Source: Streptomyces mangrovisoli
GTDB taxonomy: Bacteria; Actinomycetota; Actinomycetes; Streptomycetales; Streptomycetaceae
Assembly: GCF_000974985.2 (NCBI RefSeq)
Contig: NZ_LAVA02000069.1
Location: 1 to 55,668 of the forward strand
Reading direction: 5' to 3'
DNA length: 55,668 nt
Part shown: positions 6,983 through 14,863 of the stretch, one piece after another
Position numbering within the stretch: position 1 is the stretch's first letter
Layout of the letters: every line of letters starts with the position of its first letter
Position numbers and translations under genes: made by a program
The notes under the pieces: model-generated
The model's input: the letters and a program-made list of their open reading frames with translations, nothing else
The model's database searches: none
Told to the model about the DNA's origin: nothing

Positions 6983-8062
6983 TCAGGCCGTGAGCCAGGC
7001 GCGCAGCCGCTCCTCGCCCGCCAGGATGTTGGCGGTTTCCACGCGTTCGTCCCGCTTGTGCGCCAGAAGGGGGTTTCCGGGGCCGTAGTTGACCGCCGGG
7101 ACGCCGAGGGCCGAGAAGCGCGAGACGTCCGTCCAGCCGAACTTGGGCCGCGGGGTGCCGCCCACCGCCTCGACGAAGGCCGCCGCGGCGGGGTGCGAGA
7201 GGCCGGGCAGCGCGCCGCCGCTGTGGTCGTCGACGACGAACTCCTCGACCCCGCAGTCCGCGAACACCTCGTGGACGTGCGCGAGGGCCTCCTCCTCGGA
7301 GCGGTCCGGCGCGTAGCGGAAGTTGACCGTCACCACGCACTCGTCGGGGATGACGTTGCCGGCCACTCCGCCGGAGATCCGCACCGCGTTGAGGCCCTCG
7401 TGGTACTCGAGTCCGTCGATCACCGGGCGGCGCGGCTCGTAGGCGGCGAGCCGGGCGAGGATGGGGGCGGCCGCGTGGACGGCGTTCGAGCCCATCCAGC
7501 TGCGCGCGGAGTGGGCGCGCTCGCCGGCGGTCCTCAGCAGCACCCGCAGCGTGCCCTGGCAGCCGCCCTCCACCTCGCCGTCGGACGGCTCCAGGAGCAC
7601 CGCGAAGTCACCCGCGAGCCAGTCGGGGTGCGCCTCGGAGACGTGCTTCAGGCCGTTCCGGCTCGCCTCGACCTCCTCGTTGTCGTAGAAGACGAAGGTC
7701 AGGTCCCGGTTCGGGGCCGGGACCGTGGCCGCGATGCGCAGCTGGACCGCCACCCCGGACTTCATGTCGCAGGTGCCGCAGCCCCACAGCACGCCGTCCT
7801 CGTCCAGCCGCGAGGGCACGTTGTCCGCGATGGGCACGGTGTCGATGTGCCCGGCGAGGATCACCCGCTCCGCCCGGCCCAGCTCGGTGCGGGCGACGAC
7901 GTTGTTGCCGTACCGGTCGACCCTGAGGTGCCCCAGCGCCCGCAGCGCCGTCTCGATCGCGTCCGCGAGCGGCTTCTCGTCCCCGCTCTCGGAGCGGAAG
8001 TCGACCAGCCGCGCGGTCAGCTCGGCGGCGTCCAGGGTGAGGTCAAGCGAGGTGTCGGCCAT
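6983..8062 (-). CDS. dapE: Succinyl-diaminopimelate desuccinylase
   Basis: 359 aa, M20 metallopeptidase family. Metal-site motifs in order: LAGHIDTVP, GCGTCDMKSG, then NEEVEAS with the catalytic Glu pair, LLEPSDG, and a late His in PLLAHKRDE. The lid domain includes ERAHSARSWMG. It releases succinate from N-succinyl-LL-diaminopimelate in the DAP/lysine pathway that feeds the cell wall. The dapC aminotransferase lies 2.3 kb away on the same strand, but not in one operon. The ATG at 8062 has only a weak RBS. Confidence 0.93.
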   Translation of the reverse strand: MADTSLDLTLDAAELTARLVDFRSESGDEKPLADAIETALRALGHLRVDRYGNNVVARTELGRAERVILAGHIDTVPIADNVPSRLDEDGVLWGCGTCDMKSGVAVQLRIAATVPAPNRDLTFVFYDNEEVEASRNGLKHVSEAHPDWLAGDFAVLLEPSDGEVEGGCQGTLRVLLRTAGERAHSARSWMGSNAVHAAAPILARLAAYEPRRPVIDGLEYHEGLNAVRISGGVAGNVIPDECVVTVNFRYAPDRSEEEALAHVHEVFADCGVEEFVVDDHSGGALPGLSHPAAAAFVEAVGGTPRPKFGWTDVSRFSALGVPAVNYGPGNPLLAHKRDERVETANILAGEERLRAWLTA

Positions 8063-8122
8063 GGCGTCGACCCTAACCCGCGCCCGCCCGCGCCCCGGCC
8101 CGCACGGCCTCGCGGGGCCCCG

Positions 8123-8274
8123 CGAAGAGCCGGGCCGGCAGCCCCGCGAAGGGCACCGCGCGGGCAGCCCCGGAGGCCCGCCGAAGGGCACCGCGCGGGC
8201 AGCGCGAGGGGCCCGGCGAGGGGGACCGCGCGGGTACCCCGAGGGGCCCGGCGAAGGGCGCCGCCCACCGGGGG
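8123..8274. repeat. 35-bp tandem repeat array
   Basis: Three full 35-bp units start at 8147, 8182 and 8217, each beginning CGAAGGG or CGAGGGG and sharing ACCGCGCGGG in the middle. A fourth, partial unit starts at 8252 and a shortened degenerate one at 8123. The array fills most of the divergent gap between dapE and the lysozyme-like gene and ends at the latter's promoter. Confidence 0.75.
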
Positions 8275-8302
8275 TTGCCCCCGCGAACGCCTCCAGTACC
8301 TT
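8275..8302 (+). promoter_or_regulatory. Candidate promoter giving a leaderless transcript
   Basis: TTGCCC (8275-8280), a 16-base spacer, and TACCTT (8297-8302) lie directly before the GTG at 8309. The expected start, about seven bases past the -10 box, falls on the start codon itself. No Shine-Dalgarno sequence precedes the gene, which fits leaderless initiation. Confidence 0.45.
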
Positions 8303-8308
8303 GTACGC

Positions 8309-9301
8309 GTGCTTGAGCCGTCCCCCTCCAGCCCCGAGCGTCCCCGCCGCCGCGGACGCCTCCTCCGTTTTGCCGCGGCCCTTGTGGTTCTGCTCGGAAT
8401 CGCGGGCTATGTCGTGGTGCAGTACGTCACCGGCGGATCCGGCGGACCCGGCTGCAAGGTGGTCGCGGCCGACGGCAAGGGCACGCCGTACGAGTTCTCG
8501 CCGGAGCAGGCCGTGAACGCCGCGACGATCGCCGCCGTCGGCACCGACCGCGGGGTGCCCGAGCGGGCGGTGACCATCGCGCTCGCGACCGCGCTCCAGG
8601 AGTCCGGGCTGCGCAACATCGAGCACGGCGACCGGGATTCGCTCGGCCTGTTCCAGCAGCGGCCGTCCCAGGGCTGGGGCACCGAGGAACAGATCATGGA
8701 CCCGGCGTACGCGGCGAGCGTCTTCTACGAGCATCTGGTCAAGGTGCCCGACTACACCGAGCTGCCGCTCACCGTGGCCGCCCAGCGGGTGCAGCGCAGC
8801 GGCTACCCGGAGGCGTACGCCAAGCACGAGCCGGACGCCACGCTGCTGTCCGCCGCGCTGACCGGGCAGGCGGCCGCCACGCTGACCTGCCAGGGGCGGC
8901 CGGACACCGCGGTGACGGCCACCGGGCCGGACGCCGTGCGGGCGGCGCTGGTACGGGACTTCGGGCGGGACGCGCTTCAGGAGGCGGGCGACGAGGTCGG
9001 CGCCACGCACACGCCGGCGCCCACGCCCAGCGCGCGCACCGGCAGCGACGGCCGGACGGTCACCGTGCCGGTGCCCGCCGCGACCGGCACCGAGCCGCGG
9101 CGCTCCACCAGCGAGCGCGGCTGGCAGCTGGCCCACTGGGCGGTGGCCAACGCCTCCGCCCTGCACATCGAGCGGGTCAGCTACGCCGGCCGGCAGTGGA
9201 CCGCCGGCAGCGCCGACAGTCACTGGCAGCAGACGGACACGGCAGGCACCGCGGGTGCCGAGCGCTCGACGGGCTCGGTGCGGATCCTGACCGCGCAGTA
9301 G
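8309..9301 (+). CDS. Membrane-anchored lysozyme-like protein
   Basis: 330 aa from GTG 8309. A basic N-terminus and one membrane helix (about residues 20-40) put the rest outside the cell. Residues 65-150 look like a goose-lysozyme/lytic transglycosylase domain: ALQESGLRN, with Glu98 as the likely catalytic acid, followed by LGLFQQRPSQGWG (112-124). The C-terminal half has a Thr/Pro-rich linker and a short WQLAHWAVANA region. I recall relatives carrying labels such as heavy metal transporter, but I see no metal-transport feature. A role in peptidoglycan cutting is inferred from the motif only. Confidence 0.7.
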   Translation: MLEPSPSSPERPRRRGRLLRFAAALVVLLGIAGYVVVQYVTGGSGGPGCKVVAADGKGTPYEFSPEQAVNAATIAAVGTDRGVPERAVTIALATALQESGLRNIEHGDRDSLGLFQQRPSQGWGTEEQIMDPAYAASVFYEHLVKVPDYTELPLTVAAQRVQRSGYPEAYAKHEPDATLLSAALTGQAAATLTCQGRPDTAVTATGPDAVRAALVRDFGRDALQEAGDEVGATHTPAPTPSARTGSDGRTVTVPVPAATGTEPRRSTSERGWQLAHWAVANASALHIERVSYAGRQWTAGSADSHWQQTDTAGTAGAERSTGSVRILTAQ

Positions 9302-9687
9302 CCGGGCGCGCGGCTCCGGGCCCGGCCCTGGCCCGCCCGCGCCGCGGCCGCCCCGGCATGGGCGGTCATCCGTGCGGATCTTCGCTCGGGAGGGTCATGC
9401 GGGCCGGGCGCCGGGCGACGGGTGCGCAGGTTTTCGCGCGGTCACCCCCGCGACGGCTGAATCCCTTGCGGGCACAGGGCCGTGGGCATTCGGCGGACAG
9501 TCACACGAGAGGCGCTTTGCCCGTATTCATCCGCAGCCGATAATGCGACGCATTGCGAACTCTTTACGTCGGGCCGCCGCAACCTTCGCGGGCTTCGAGC
9601 GGTAGTCACTGCGTCCGGGCCGGGAGATCAACTTCCGGGTTCGGGCCGACACTTGACCGTTTCGTCGTCTCACCGCCGAGGAGCACC
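9302..9687 (+). promoter_or_regulatory. 386-base gap with a candidate promoter
   Basis: TTGCCC (9517-9522) and GATAAT (9539-9544), 16 bases apart, form a good sigma-70-like promoter for the secreted-protein gene at 9688, leaving a leader of about 137 bases. The first 100 bases after the lysozyme-like gene are G+C-rich with short dyads that could terminate it. No convincing ORF is present. Confidence 0.45.
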
Positions 9688-10065
9688 ATGTCTCTCCCCC
9701 TCACCCACCGGATCGCCCGTGCCGCGCTGCTCGTCGCCGCCGGAGCGGCCGCCGGGATCGGCGCGGCCGGCTCCGCCGGTGCGGCCACCGCCCTGCCGAC
9801 GGCCGTCCCGGACCTGGGCGGGCTCACCGCGCTGGACGGGGCGCACGTCGGCAGCACCGTGGACGGCGCGACCGACCAGGTCACCGGGCTCGCGGGCAAG
9901 TCCGGCGGCAAGGCCGTCCACAAGGCCACGCCGGCCGCGCAGAAGGCGGCGGGGCGGGCGGCCGGTGACGCGGGCGGGCTGCTCGGGGGCGCCGCCAAGG
10001 CCGCGACGGCGGGGGGTCTGCCGGGGGCGCAGACGCTGCCGCTCAAGGGTCTGCCGCTGGGCTGA
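9688..10065 (+). CDS. Small secreted Ala/Gly-rich protein of unknown function
   Basis: 125 aa starting at ATG 9688, with GAGGAG eight bases upstream. A Sec signal peptide (residues 1 to about 33, basic start, Ala/Gly core, likely cleavage after AGAA) precedes a low-complexity mature part rich in Ala, Gly, Thr and Leu, with no Cys. It ends LPLKGLPLG. Similar short proteins occur across Streptomyces, sometimes under unsupported names such as ATP-binding protein. I see no P-loop or other motif. It is followed by the palindromic repeats at 10111-10281. Confidence 0.7.
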   Translation: MSLPLTHRIARAALLVAAGAAAGIGAAGSAGAATALPTAVPDLGGLTALDGAHVGSTVDGATDQVTGLAGKSGGKAVHKATPAAQKAAGRAAGDAGGLLGGAAKAATAGGLPGAQTLPLKGLPLG

Positions 10066-10110
10066 CCGGCCCGCACCGTTCTGCCCCCCGCGGGCGCGTC
10101 GTGGCTCGTC

Positions 10111-10281
10111 GCGCAGTTCCCCGCGCCCCCAAGGAGCTGCGCCAAGCCGCACGCGAGGTCCAGCGCCCCGTCAGGGGCGCGGGGAACTGCGCGCTCAGCC
10201 CCCACCGGGTCGCGGCCGCGGGACTCGCATGATGCCCCCGTGCGGGCGCGTCGTGGCCGGTCGCACAGTTCCCCGCGCCCC
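10111..10281. repeat. Composite palindromic intergenic repeat, first locus
   Basis: The core GCGCAGTTCCCCGCGCCCC occurs at 10111-10129, in reverse at 10174-10192, and nearly exactly at 10263-10281. The last two bound a 119-bp element (10163-10281) that begins with a 7-bp hairpin (GCGCCCC-GTCA-GGGGCGC). The same element is found at 13045-13163 with about ten differences. The inverted cores could fold into one long structure. It lies between the convergent secreted-protein gene and dapC and may also end transcription. Confidence 0.85.
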
Positions 10282-10329
10282 CAGGGGGTTGCCGCCGAGC
10301 CCACCGCAGGGGCCGCCGCGCCTGGGGAG

Positions 10330-11433
10330 CTACGCCGGGCCCGTCAGGCGCTGGGCTGCTGTCTGGATTCGTTCGTCTGTGGCTGTCAGGGCCACGCGGA
10401 CGAACTTCTCGCCCGCCACGCCGTAGAAGTCGCCCGGCGCCACCAGGATGCCGCGCTCGGCGAGGTGTCCGACCGTGTCCCAGCAGGACTCGTCGCGGGT
10501 CGCCCAGAGGTAGAGGCTGGCCTCGCTGTGCTCGATGCGGAAGCCGTGGCCGAGCAGCGCCTCGCGCAGGGCGGCGCGGCGGGCCGCGTACCGCTCGCGC
10601 TGCTCGTGCACATGGGCGTCGTCGCCGAGCGCCGCCACCACGGCGGCCTGCGTCGGCGCCGAGGTCATCATGCCGCCGTGCTTGCGGATCTCCACCAGCG
10701 GGCCGAGCACCGCCGGGTCGCCCGCCACGAACGCGGCGCGGTAACCGGCCAGGTTGGAGCGCTTGGAGAGCGAGTGCACCGCCACGATGCCGTCGTACGA
10801 GCCGCCGTTGACGTCCGGGTGCAGCACCGAGACCGGGTCGGCCTCCCAGCCCAGTTCGAGGTAGCACTCGTCGGAGAAGACCAGCACGCCGTGCTCGCGC
10901 GCCCAGGCCACGATCCGGGCCAGCTCCGCCTTCGGCAGGACCGCGCCGGTGGGGTTGGAGGGCGAGTTGAGCCAGAGCAGCTTCAGACCGGCCGGGTCGA
11001 GCTTCGTCGGGTCGTCGTAGACCTCGTACTGCGCGCGGGCGAGCCGCGCGCCGACCTCGTACGTCGGGTACGCGAGCCGCGGGTACGCCACCCGGTCGCC
11101 CGGACCGAGGCCCAGCTGGGTCGGCAGCCAGGCCACCAGCTCCTTGGAGCCGACGATCGGCAGGACGTGGCGGTGGGTCACCCCGCGGGCGCCGAGGCGG
11201 CGCTCCAGCCAGCCGGTGATCGCGTCGCGCAGCGCGGGGGTGCCCCAGACCGTGGGGTAGCCCGGGGAGTCCGCCGCGTCGACGAGGGCCTTCTGGATCA
11301 GGTCGGGCACCGGGTCGACGGGGGTGCCGACCGAGAGGTCGACGATGCCGTCCGGATGCGCGGCGGCCGTCTTCTTGTACGGCTCCAGCTTGTCCCACGG
11401 GAAGGTGGGCAGCCGGTCGGAGACTGCGGACAC
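10330..11433 (-). CDS. dapC: N-succinyldiaminopimelate aminotransferase (DapC)
   Basis: 367-aa class I/II PLP aminotransferase. Visible motifs are WLNSPSNPTGAVLP, SDECYLELGW, the Schiff-base lysine in VHSLSKRSNLAGYR, and a late Arg in KFVRVALTA. Length and the opening LPTFPWDKLEPYK match the actinobacterial DapC type. It makes N-succinyl-LL-2-amino-6-oxopimelate and the DAP precursor interconvert with glutamate as amino donor, before DapE. The GTG at 11433 is chosen by family length; its RBS is weak. It lies 143 bases downstream of fdxA on the same strand, an old association in actinobacteria, and may be cotranscribed. Confidence 0.92.
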   Translation of the reverse strand: MSAVSDRLPTFPWDKLEPYKKTAAAHPDGIVDLSVGTPVDPVPDLIQKALVDAADSPGYPTVWGTPALRDAITGWLERRLGARGVTHRHVLPIVGSKELVAWLPTQLGLGPGDRVAYPRLAYPTYEVGARLARAQYEVYDDPTKLDPAGLKLLWLNSPSNPTGAVLPKAELARIVAWAREHGVLVFSDECYLELGWEADPVSVLHPDVNGGSYDGIVAVHSLSKRSNLAGYRAAFVAGDPAVLGPLVEIRKHGGMMTSAPTQAAVVAALGDDAHVHEQRERYAARRAALREALLGHGFRIEHSEASLYLWATRDESCWDTVGHLAERGILVAPGDFYGVAGEKFVRVALTATDERIQTAAQRLTGPA

Positions 11434-11576
11434 GGGTTCTGGCTCACTTTCTGGCGCGTACGGCGTACGGGTGCGGCCCGCCGCGGTCCGCAAACGCGTC
11501 GGTCCCGTACGGCGATCGGGGCGATCGAAGCCGTACGGGACCGAGGCGGCACGAGGGACGCGCGGGCCGCTTGCGG

Positions 11577-11897
11577 TTACTCGGCCTGCGGAGGCAGCGC
11601 GGCGACGAACGGGTGGTCGCGCTCGATCAGCCCCAGCTTGCTGGCGCCGCCGGGAGAGCCGAGCTCGTCGAAGAACTCGACGTTCGCCTTGTAGTAGTCC
11701 TTCCACTCCTCCGGAGTGTCGTCCTCGTAGAAGATCGCCTCGACCGGGCAGACCGGCTCACAGGCACCACAGTCGACGCATTCGTCCGGGTGGATGTACA
11801 AGGACCGCTGGCCCTCGTAGATGCAGTCGACCGGGCACTCCTCGATGCACGCCTTGTCCTTGACGTCGACACAAGGCTGCGCGATGACGTAGGTCAC
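11577..11897 (-). CDS. fdxA: Seven-iron ferredoxin FdxA
   Basis: 106 aa from GTG 11897 with GAGGAGGAA upstream. Cysteines follow the 7Fe pattern: Cys9, Cys17 and Cys50 for the [3Fe-4S] cluster, Cys21, Cys40, Cys43 and Cys46 for [4Fe-4S], and Cys25 spare, by analogy with Azotobacter FdI. The extended C-terminal tail (EEWKDYYKANVEFF onward) is typical. It is a small electron carrier; the partner cannot be told from the context. Confidence 0.94.
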   Translation of the reverse strand: MTYVIAQPCVDVKDKACIEECPVDCIYEGQRSLYIHPDECVDCGACEPVCPVEAIFYEDDTPEEWKDYYKANVEFFDELGSPGGASKLGLIERDHPFVAALPPQAE

Positions 11898-12039
11898 GCT
11901 GTCGTTCCTCCTCGATAGGGCGCCGGCGGGCCTTTTGTAGGCTCCGCCGCCTGGGCGCGCGGGAGCGCGGCGTCGTCGATGCCCGCCCCTAGTATCTCCG
12001 TTCCTGGGCATGATCCGAACAGGAGGGGTGAACTGACCT

Positions 12040-13044
12040 GTGGAAATCTCTGCCGCCGGGCGACTGGAGGTCCGTATCACCACCGCTGACGTGGGTAAAC
12101 GAGTCTCCGTACGACGCTTGAGCGAACCTGGAGCACCGGGTGAGAAGTTCACCGACACGGTCGGCGTTCTCACATCCTGGGACAAGGGTGTGCTCGTGAT
12201 CACACGGAAGGACGGCCAGGTCGTCCGTATCGCGGAATCCTCGCTGGTGGCGGGCAAGGTGGTCCCGGCCGCGCCGGCGCGCCGCCGGGGTCCCTCGGCC
12301 TCCTACGAGGAACTCGCCGCGGTCGTCTCCCGGGCGTGGCGGCCGGTGGAGAGCGAGCGGCTGGGCGGGTGGGAGCTGCGGGCGGCGGGCGGGTTCACGC
12401 GGCGCGCCAACAGCGTGCTGCCGCTCGGCGATCCGGGGCTCCCGCTCGACGCGGCGCTCGATGCCGTACGGCGCTGGTACGGCGCCCGGGGGCTGCCCGC
12501 GTACGTCCAGACCGCCACCGGCGCGCCGGGCACGCAGGAGGCCCTCTGCGCGGAGCTGGAGGAGCGCGGCTGGGTGCGGGAGGTGACGGCCGAGGTGTGG
12601 ATCGGCGCGCTGGCGCCGGTCGCGGACCGGGCCGAGGGTGCGCGGGTCGTGCTGTCGCGGACGGCGGACGAGGCGTGGCTGGCGCGCTACCAGCGCAAGG
12701 GGCTCGGCGGGACGGCGCTCGCGGTGCTGGGCGGCGGGCCCTCGGTGTGGTTCGCGTCGGTGCCGGCGGACTCCGGCGGGGTGCCCTCGGCGATCGGGCG
12801 GCTGGTGGTCGACGGCCGGTGGGCGTCCTTCGCGGCGGTCGAGGTGGACCCGGGGCTGCGTCGGCGGGGCCTTGCGACCGAGGTGATGGCGGCGTTGGCC
12901 CGGCGGGCGCTCGGGGAGGGGGCGTCGGCGGCCTGGCTGCAGGTCGAGGCCGACAACGCGGGGGCGGGGGCGCTGTACGCGCGGCTGGGCTTCGCGGCCC
13001 ACCACGCGTACCACCACTACCGCGAGCCCTCCCCGACCAGCTGA
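12040..13044 (+). CDS. GNAT-family N-acetyltransferase with N-terminal small beta-barrel domain
   Basis: 334 aa from GTG 12040; AGGAGGGG lies 12 bases upstream, and a GTG nearer to it runs into TGA after two codons. Residues 1-75 form an Sm/KOW-like beta segment (VGKRVSVRRL, KGVLVITRKDGQVVRI). Two GNAT-like halves follow; the C-terminal one is the better preserved, with AAVEVDPGLRRRGLATEVM for acetyl-CoA binding and AGALYARLGF at the end. The N-terminal half (about 85-200) looks like a worn copy. Divergent from fdxA. Substrate unknown. The stop codon directly abuts the 119-bp repeat. Confidence 0.85.
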   Translation: MEISAAGRLEVRITTADVGKRVSVRRLSEPGAPGEKFTDTVGVLTSWDKGVLVITRKDGQVVRIAESSLVAGKVVPAAPARRRGPSASYEELAAVVSRAWRPVESERLGGWELRAAGGFTRRANSVLPLGDPGLPLDAALDAVRRWYGARGLPAYVQTATGAPGTQEALCAELEERGWVREVTAEVWIGALAPVADRAEGARVVLSRTADEAWLARYQRKGLGGTALAVLGGGPSVWFASVPADSGGVPSAIGRLVVDGRWASFAAVEVDPGLRRRGLATEVMAALARRALGEGASAAWLQVEADNAGAGALYARLGFAAHHAYHHYREPSPTS

Positions 13045-13251
13045 GCGCCCCGTCAGGGGCGCGGGGAACTGCGCGCTCAGCCCCCACCGGGCCGCAGCCG
13101 CAGAACTCGCACACTGCCCCCGCGCGGGCGCGTCCTGGCCGGTCGCGCAGTTCCCCGCGCCCCTAGGATGCTGCCGCTCAGCCCGCTGAATGTGCCGAGC
13201 CCACCGCAGGTGCGCCCGCGTCGTGGCCGCTCGCGCAGTTCCCCGCGCCCC
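13045..13251. repeat. Composite palindromic intergenic repeat, second locus
   Basis: A 119-bp element (13045-13163) is nearly identical to that at 10163-10281, and its opening hairpin begins one base after the GNAT stop codon. A further direct copy of the core lies at 13233-13251. The phrase GAGCCCACCGCA recurs at about 13198, 13266 and 13326, as it does near 10300. The 308-base gap 13045-13352 is almost wholly repeat sequence. Confidence 0.85.
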
Positions 13252-13352
13252 TAGGGAGCTGCGCCGAGCCCACCGCAAGGGCCACCGGGCCCCAGGGGGT
13301 GGCCCCGGGCCCGGCTAAAATGGCTGAGCCCACCGCAGGTGGACTGGTACGG

Positions 13353-14231
13353 ATGTGTGGGACGGGGCACGAACCTGCTATGCGCTTCCTTCACCCCCCA
13401 CCCCCGGAACGCTCCGCCGAGCTGCGTCTGCGGTTCGCGCAGGAGGCCCGTGCCGAGCGGCCCGATCTGTCCGCGCTGTGTCTGCTGCTCGGCGCCGAGG
13501 GGGACGGCTCGCTGGACGAGGCGGGCATGGACGCCGCGCAGGCGGAGCTGGACGCGCTGGCCGGACGGCTGCCGTTCCGGCCCGGCGGGCCCCGCTCGTG
13601 GGCCGTGGCGCTGCGCGAGCTGCTCGGCGACCGGTGCGGGTTCGGCGGCCGGCCCGCGGACTACCAGCGGCTGGAGTCCTCGCTGCTGCACCGGGTGCTG
13701 GAACGGCGGCGCGGGCTGCCGATCCTGCTCTCGGTGGTGTGGATGGAGGTCGCACGGCGGGCGGGGGCGCCGGTGTACGGCGTGGCGCTGCCGGGGCACT
13801 TCGTCGTCGGGTTCGGGCCGCGGGAGCAGCAGGTGCTGGCCGATCCGTTCGAGGGCGGGCGGGTGCTCACCGGGTCCGACACGGAGCTGCTCGTCGCGGG
13901 CGCGACGGGGGCGCCGCTCGATCCGTCGATGCTGACCCCGGCCGACCCGCTGGAGGTGGTCCAGCGCATCCTGAACAACATCCGGGCCTGGGCCTCGGCC
14001 CGGCCCGAGCGGTCCGACGTGTCGCTGTGGGCGGTGGAGCTGGCGCTGCTGCTGCCCTCACACCCGGCCCGACTGCGCTACGAGCGCGCCCAGTTGCTGG
14101 TGCAGCGGGGCGAGTTCACCGTGGGCGCCGTGGAGTTGGAGTCGTACGCGGACCTGGTGGAGGTGGTGGACCTGGCCACCGCCGAGAAGGCGCGGGCGCA
14201 GGCACGGGCGGCCCGGGCCCTGCTGAACTGA
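13353..14231 (+). CDS. SirB1/transglutaminase-like domain protein
   Basis: 292 aa from ATG 13353, which has AGGTGGA nine bases upstream; a second in-frame ATG at 13380 (283 aa, starting MRFLHP) has a poorer RBS but fits the domain edge. The core has the SirB1 signature: YQRLESSLLHRVLERRRGLP, ILLSVVWMEVARRAG, and VALPGHFVVGF with the conserved His. This is a transglutaminase-like fold whose Cys is replaced. The C-terminal part has helical repeats of TPR type. Function in Streptomyces is unknown. The upstream signals lie in repeat DNA. Confidence 0.78.
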   Translation: MCGTGHEPAMRFLHPPPPERSAELRLRFAQEARAERPDLSALCLLLGAEGDGSLDEAGMDAAQAELDALAGRLPFRPGGPRSWAVALRELLGDRCGFGGRPADYQRLESSLLHRVLERRRGLPILLSVVWMEVARRAGAPVYGVALPGHFVVGFGPREQQVLADPFEGGRVLTGSDTELLVAGATGAPLDPSMLTPADPLEVVQRILNNIRAWASARPERSDVSLWAVELALLLPSHPARLRYERAQLLVQRGEFTVGAVELESYADLVEVVDLATAEKARAQARAARALLN

Positions 14232-14248
14232 GGCCTCCCGCCGCCGGG

Positions 14249-14863
14249 TCACAGCCAGCCTTTCTCCCGCGCCCTCCGTACCGCCTCGGCCCGGTTGCGC
14301 ACCGCCAGCTTCTGGATCGCGGTGGAGAGGTAGTTGCGGACGGTGCCCTGGGAGAGGTGCAGGGCGGCGGCGAGTTCGGCGTTGGTGGAGCCGTCGGCGG
14401 CGGCGCGCAGGACCTCGCGTTCGCGGTCGGTGAGGGGGTTCGCGCCCTCGGCGAGCGCGGCGGCGGCGAGCGTGGGGTCGATGACCCGCTCCCCCGCGAG
14501 CACCTTGCGTACGGCGGCGGCGAGTTGGGCGGCCGGGGCGTCCTTGACGAGGAACGCGTCGGCGCCCGCCTCCATGGCGCTGCGCAGATAGCCGGGGCGG
14601 CCGAAGGTGGTGAGCACGACCAGCTTCACCGCGGGCAGTTCGCGGTGCACCCGGGCCGCCGCCTCGATGCCGGTGCAGCCCGGCATCTCGATGTCGAGCA
14701 GGGCGACGTCCACACCGTGGTCCCGGACGGCCGCCAACACCTCGTCGCCGCGCGCCACTTGGGCGACGACCTCGATGTCGTCCTCCAGGCCGAGCAGGGC
14801 GGCCAGCGCCTCGCGGACCATCGACTGGTCCTCGGCGAGGAGGACCTTGATCGTGCTGCTCAT
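14249..14863 (-). CDS. NarL/DesR-type response regulator
   Basis: 204 aa. Receiver domain (residues 5-120) with acidic pair Glu11-Asp12, phosphoacceptor Asp57 in LLDIEMPG, Thr in VVLTTFG and Lys in FLVKDAP. The LuxR-type helix-turn-helix (about 143-200) has PLTDREREVL and TNAELAAALHLSQGTVRNYLS. The ATG overlaps the TGA of the kinase gene (ATGA). It probably controls its own operon, including the ABC exporter upstream. Confidence 0.93.
   Translation of the reverse strand: MSSTIKVLLAEDQSMVREALAALLGLEDDIEVVAQVARGDEVLAAVRDHGVDVALLDIEMPGCTGIEAAARVHRELPAVKLVVLTTFGRPGYLRSAMEAGADAFLVKDAPAAQLAAAVRKVLAGERVIDPTLAAAALAEGANPLTDREREVLRAAADGSTNAELAAALHLSQGTVRNYLSTAIQKLAVRNRAEAVRRAREKGWL

Noticed and set aside
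8123..8274. 35-bp tandem units as CRISPR repeats
   Set aside because: The units abut directly with no spacers.
10111..13251. Repeated palindromes as a CRISPR array
   Set aside because: Spacing is irregular, orientation alternates, there are no equal spacers and no cas genes.
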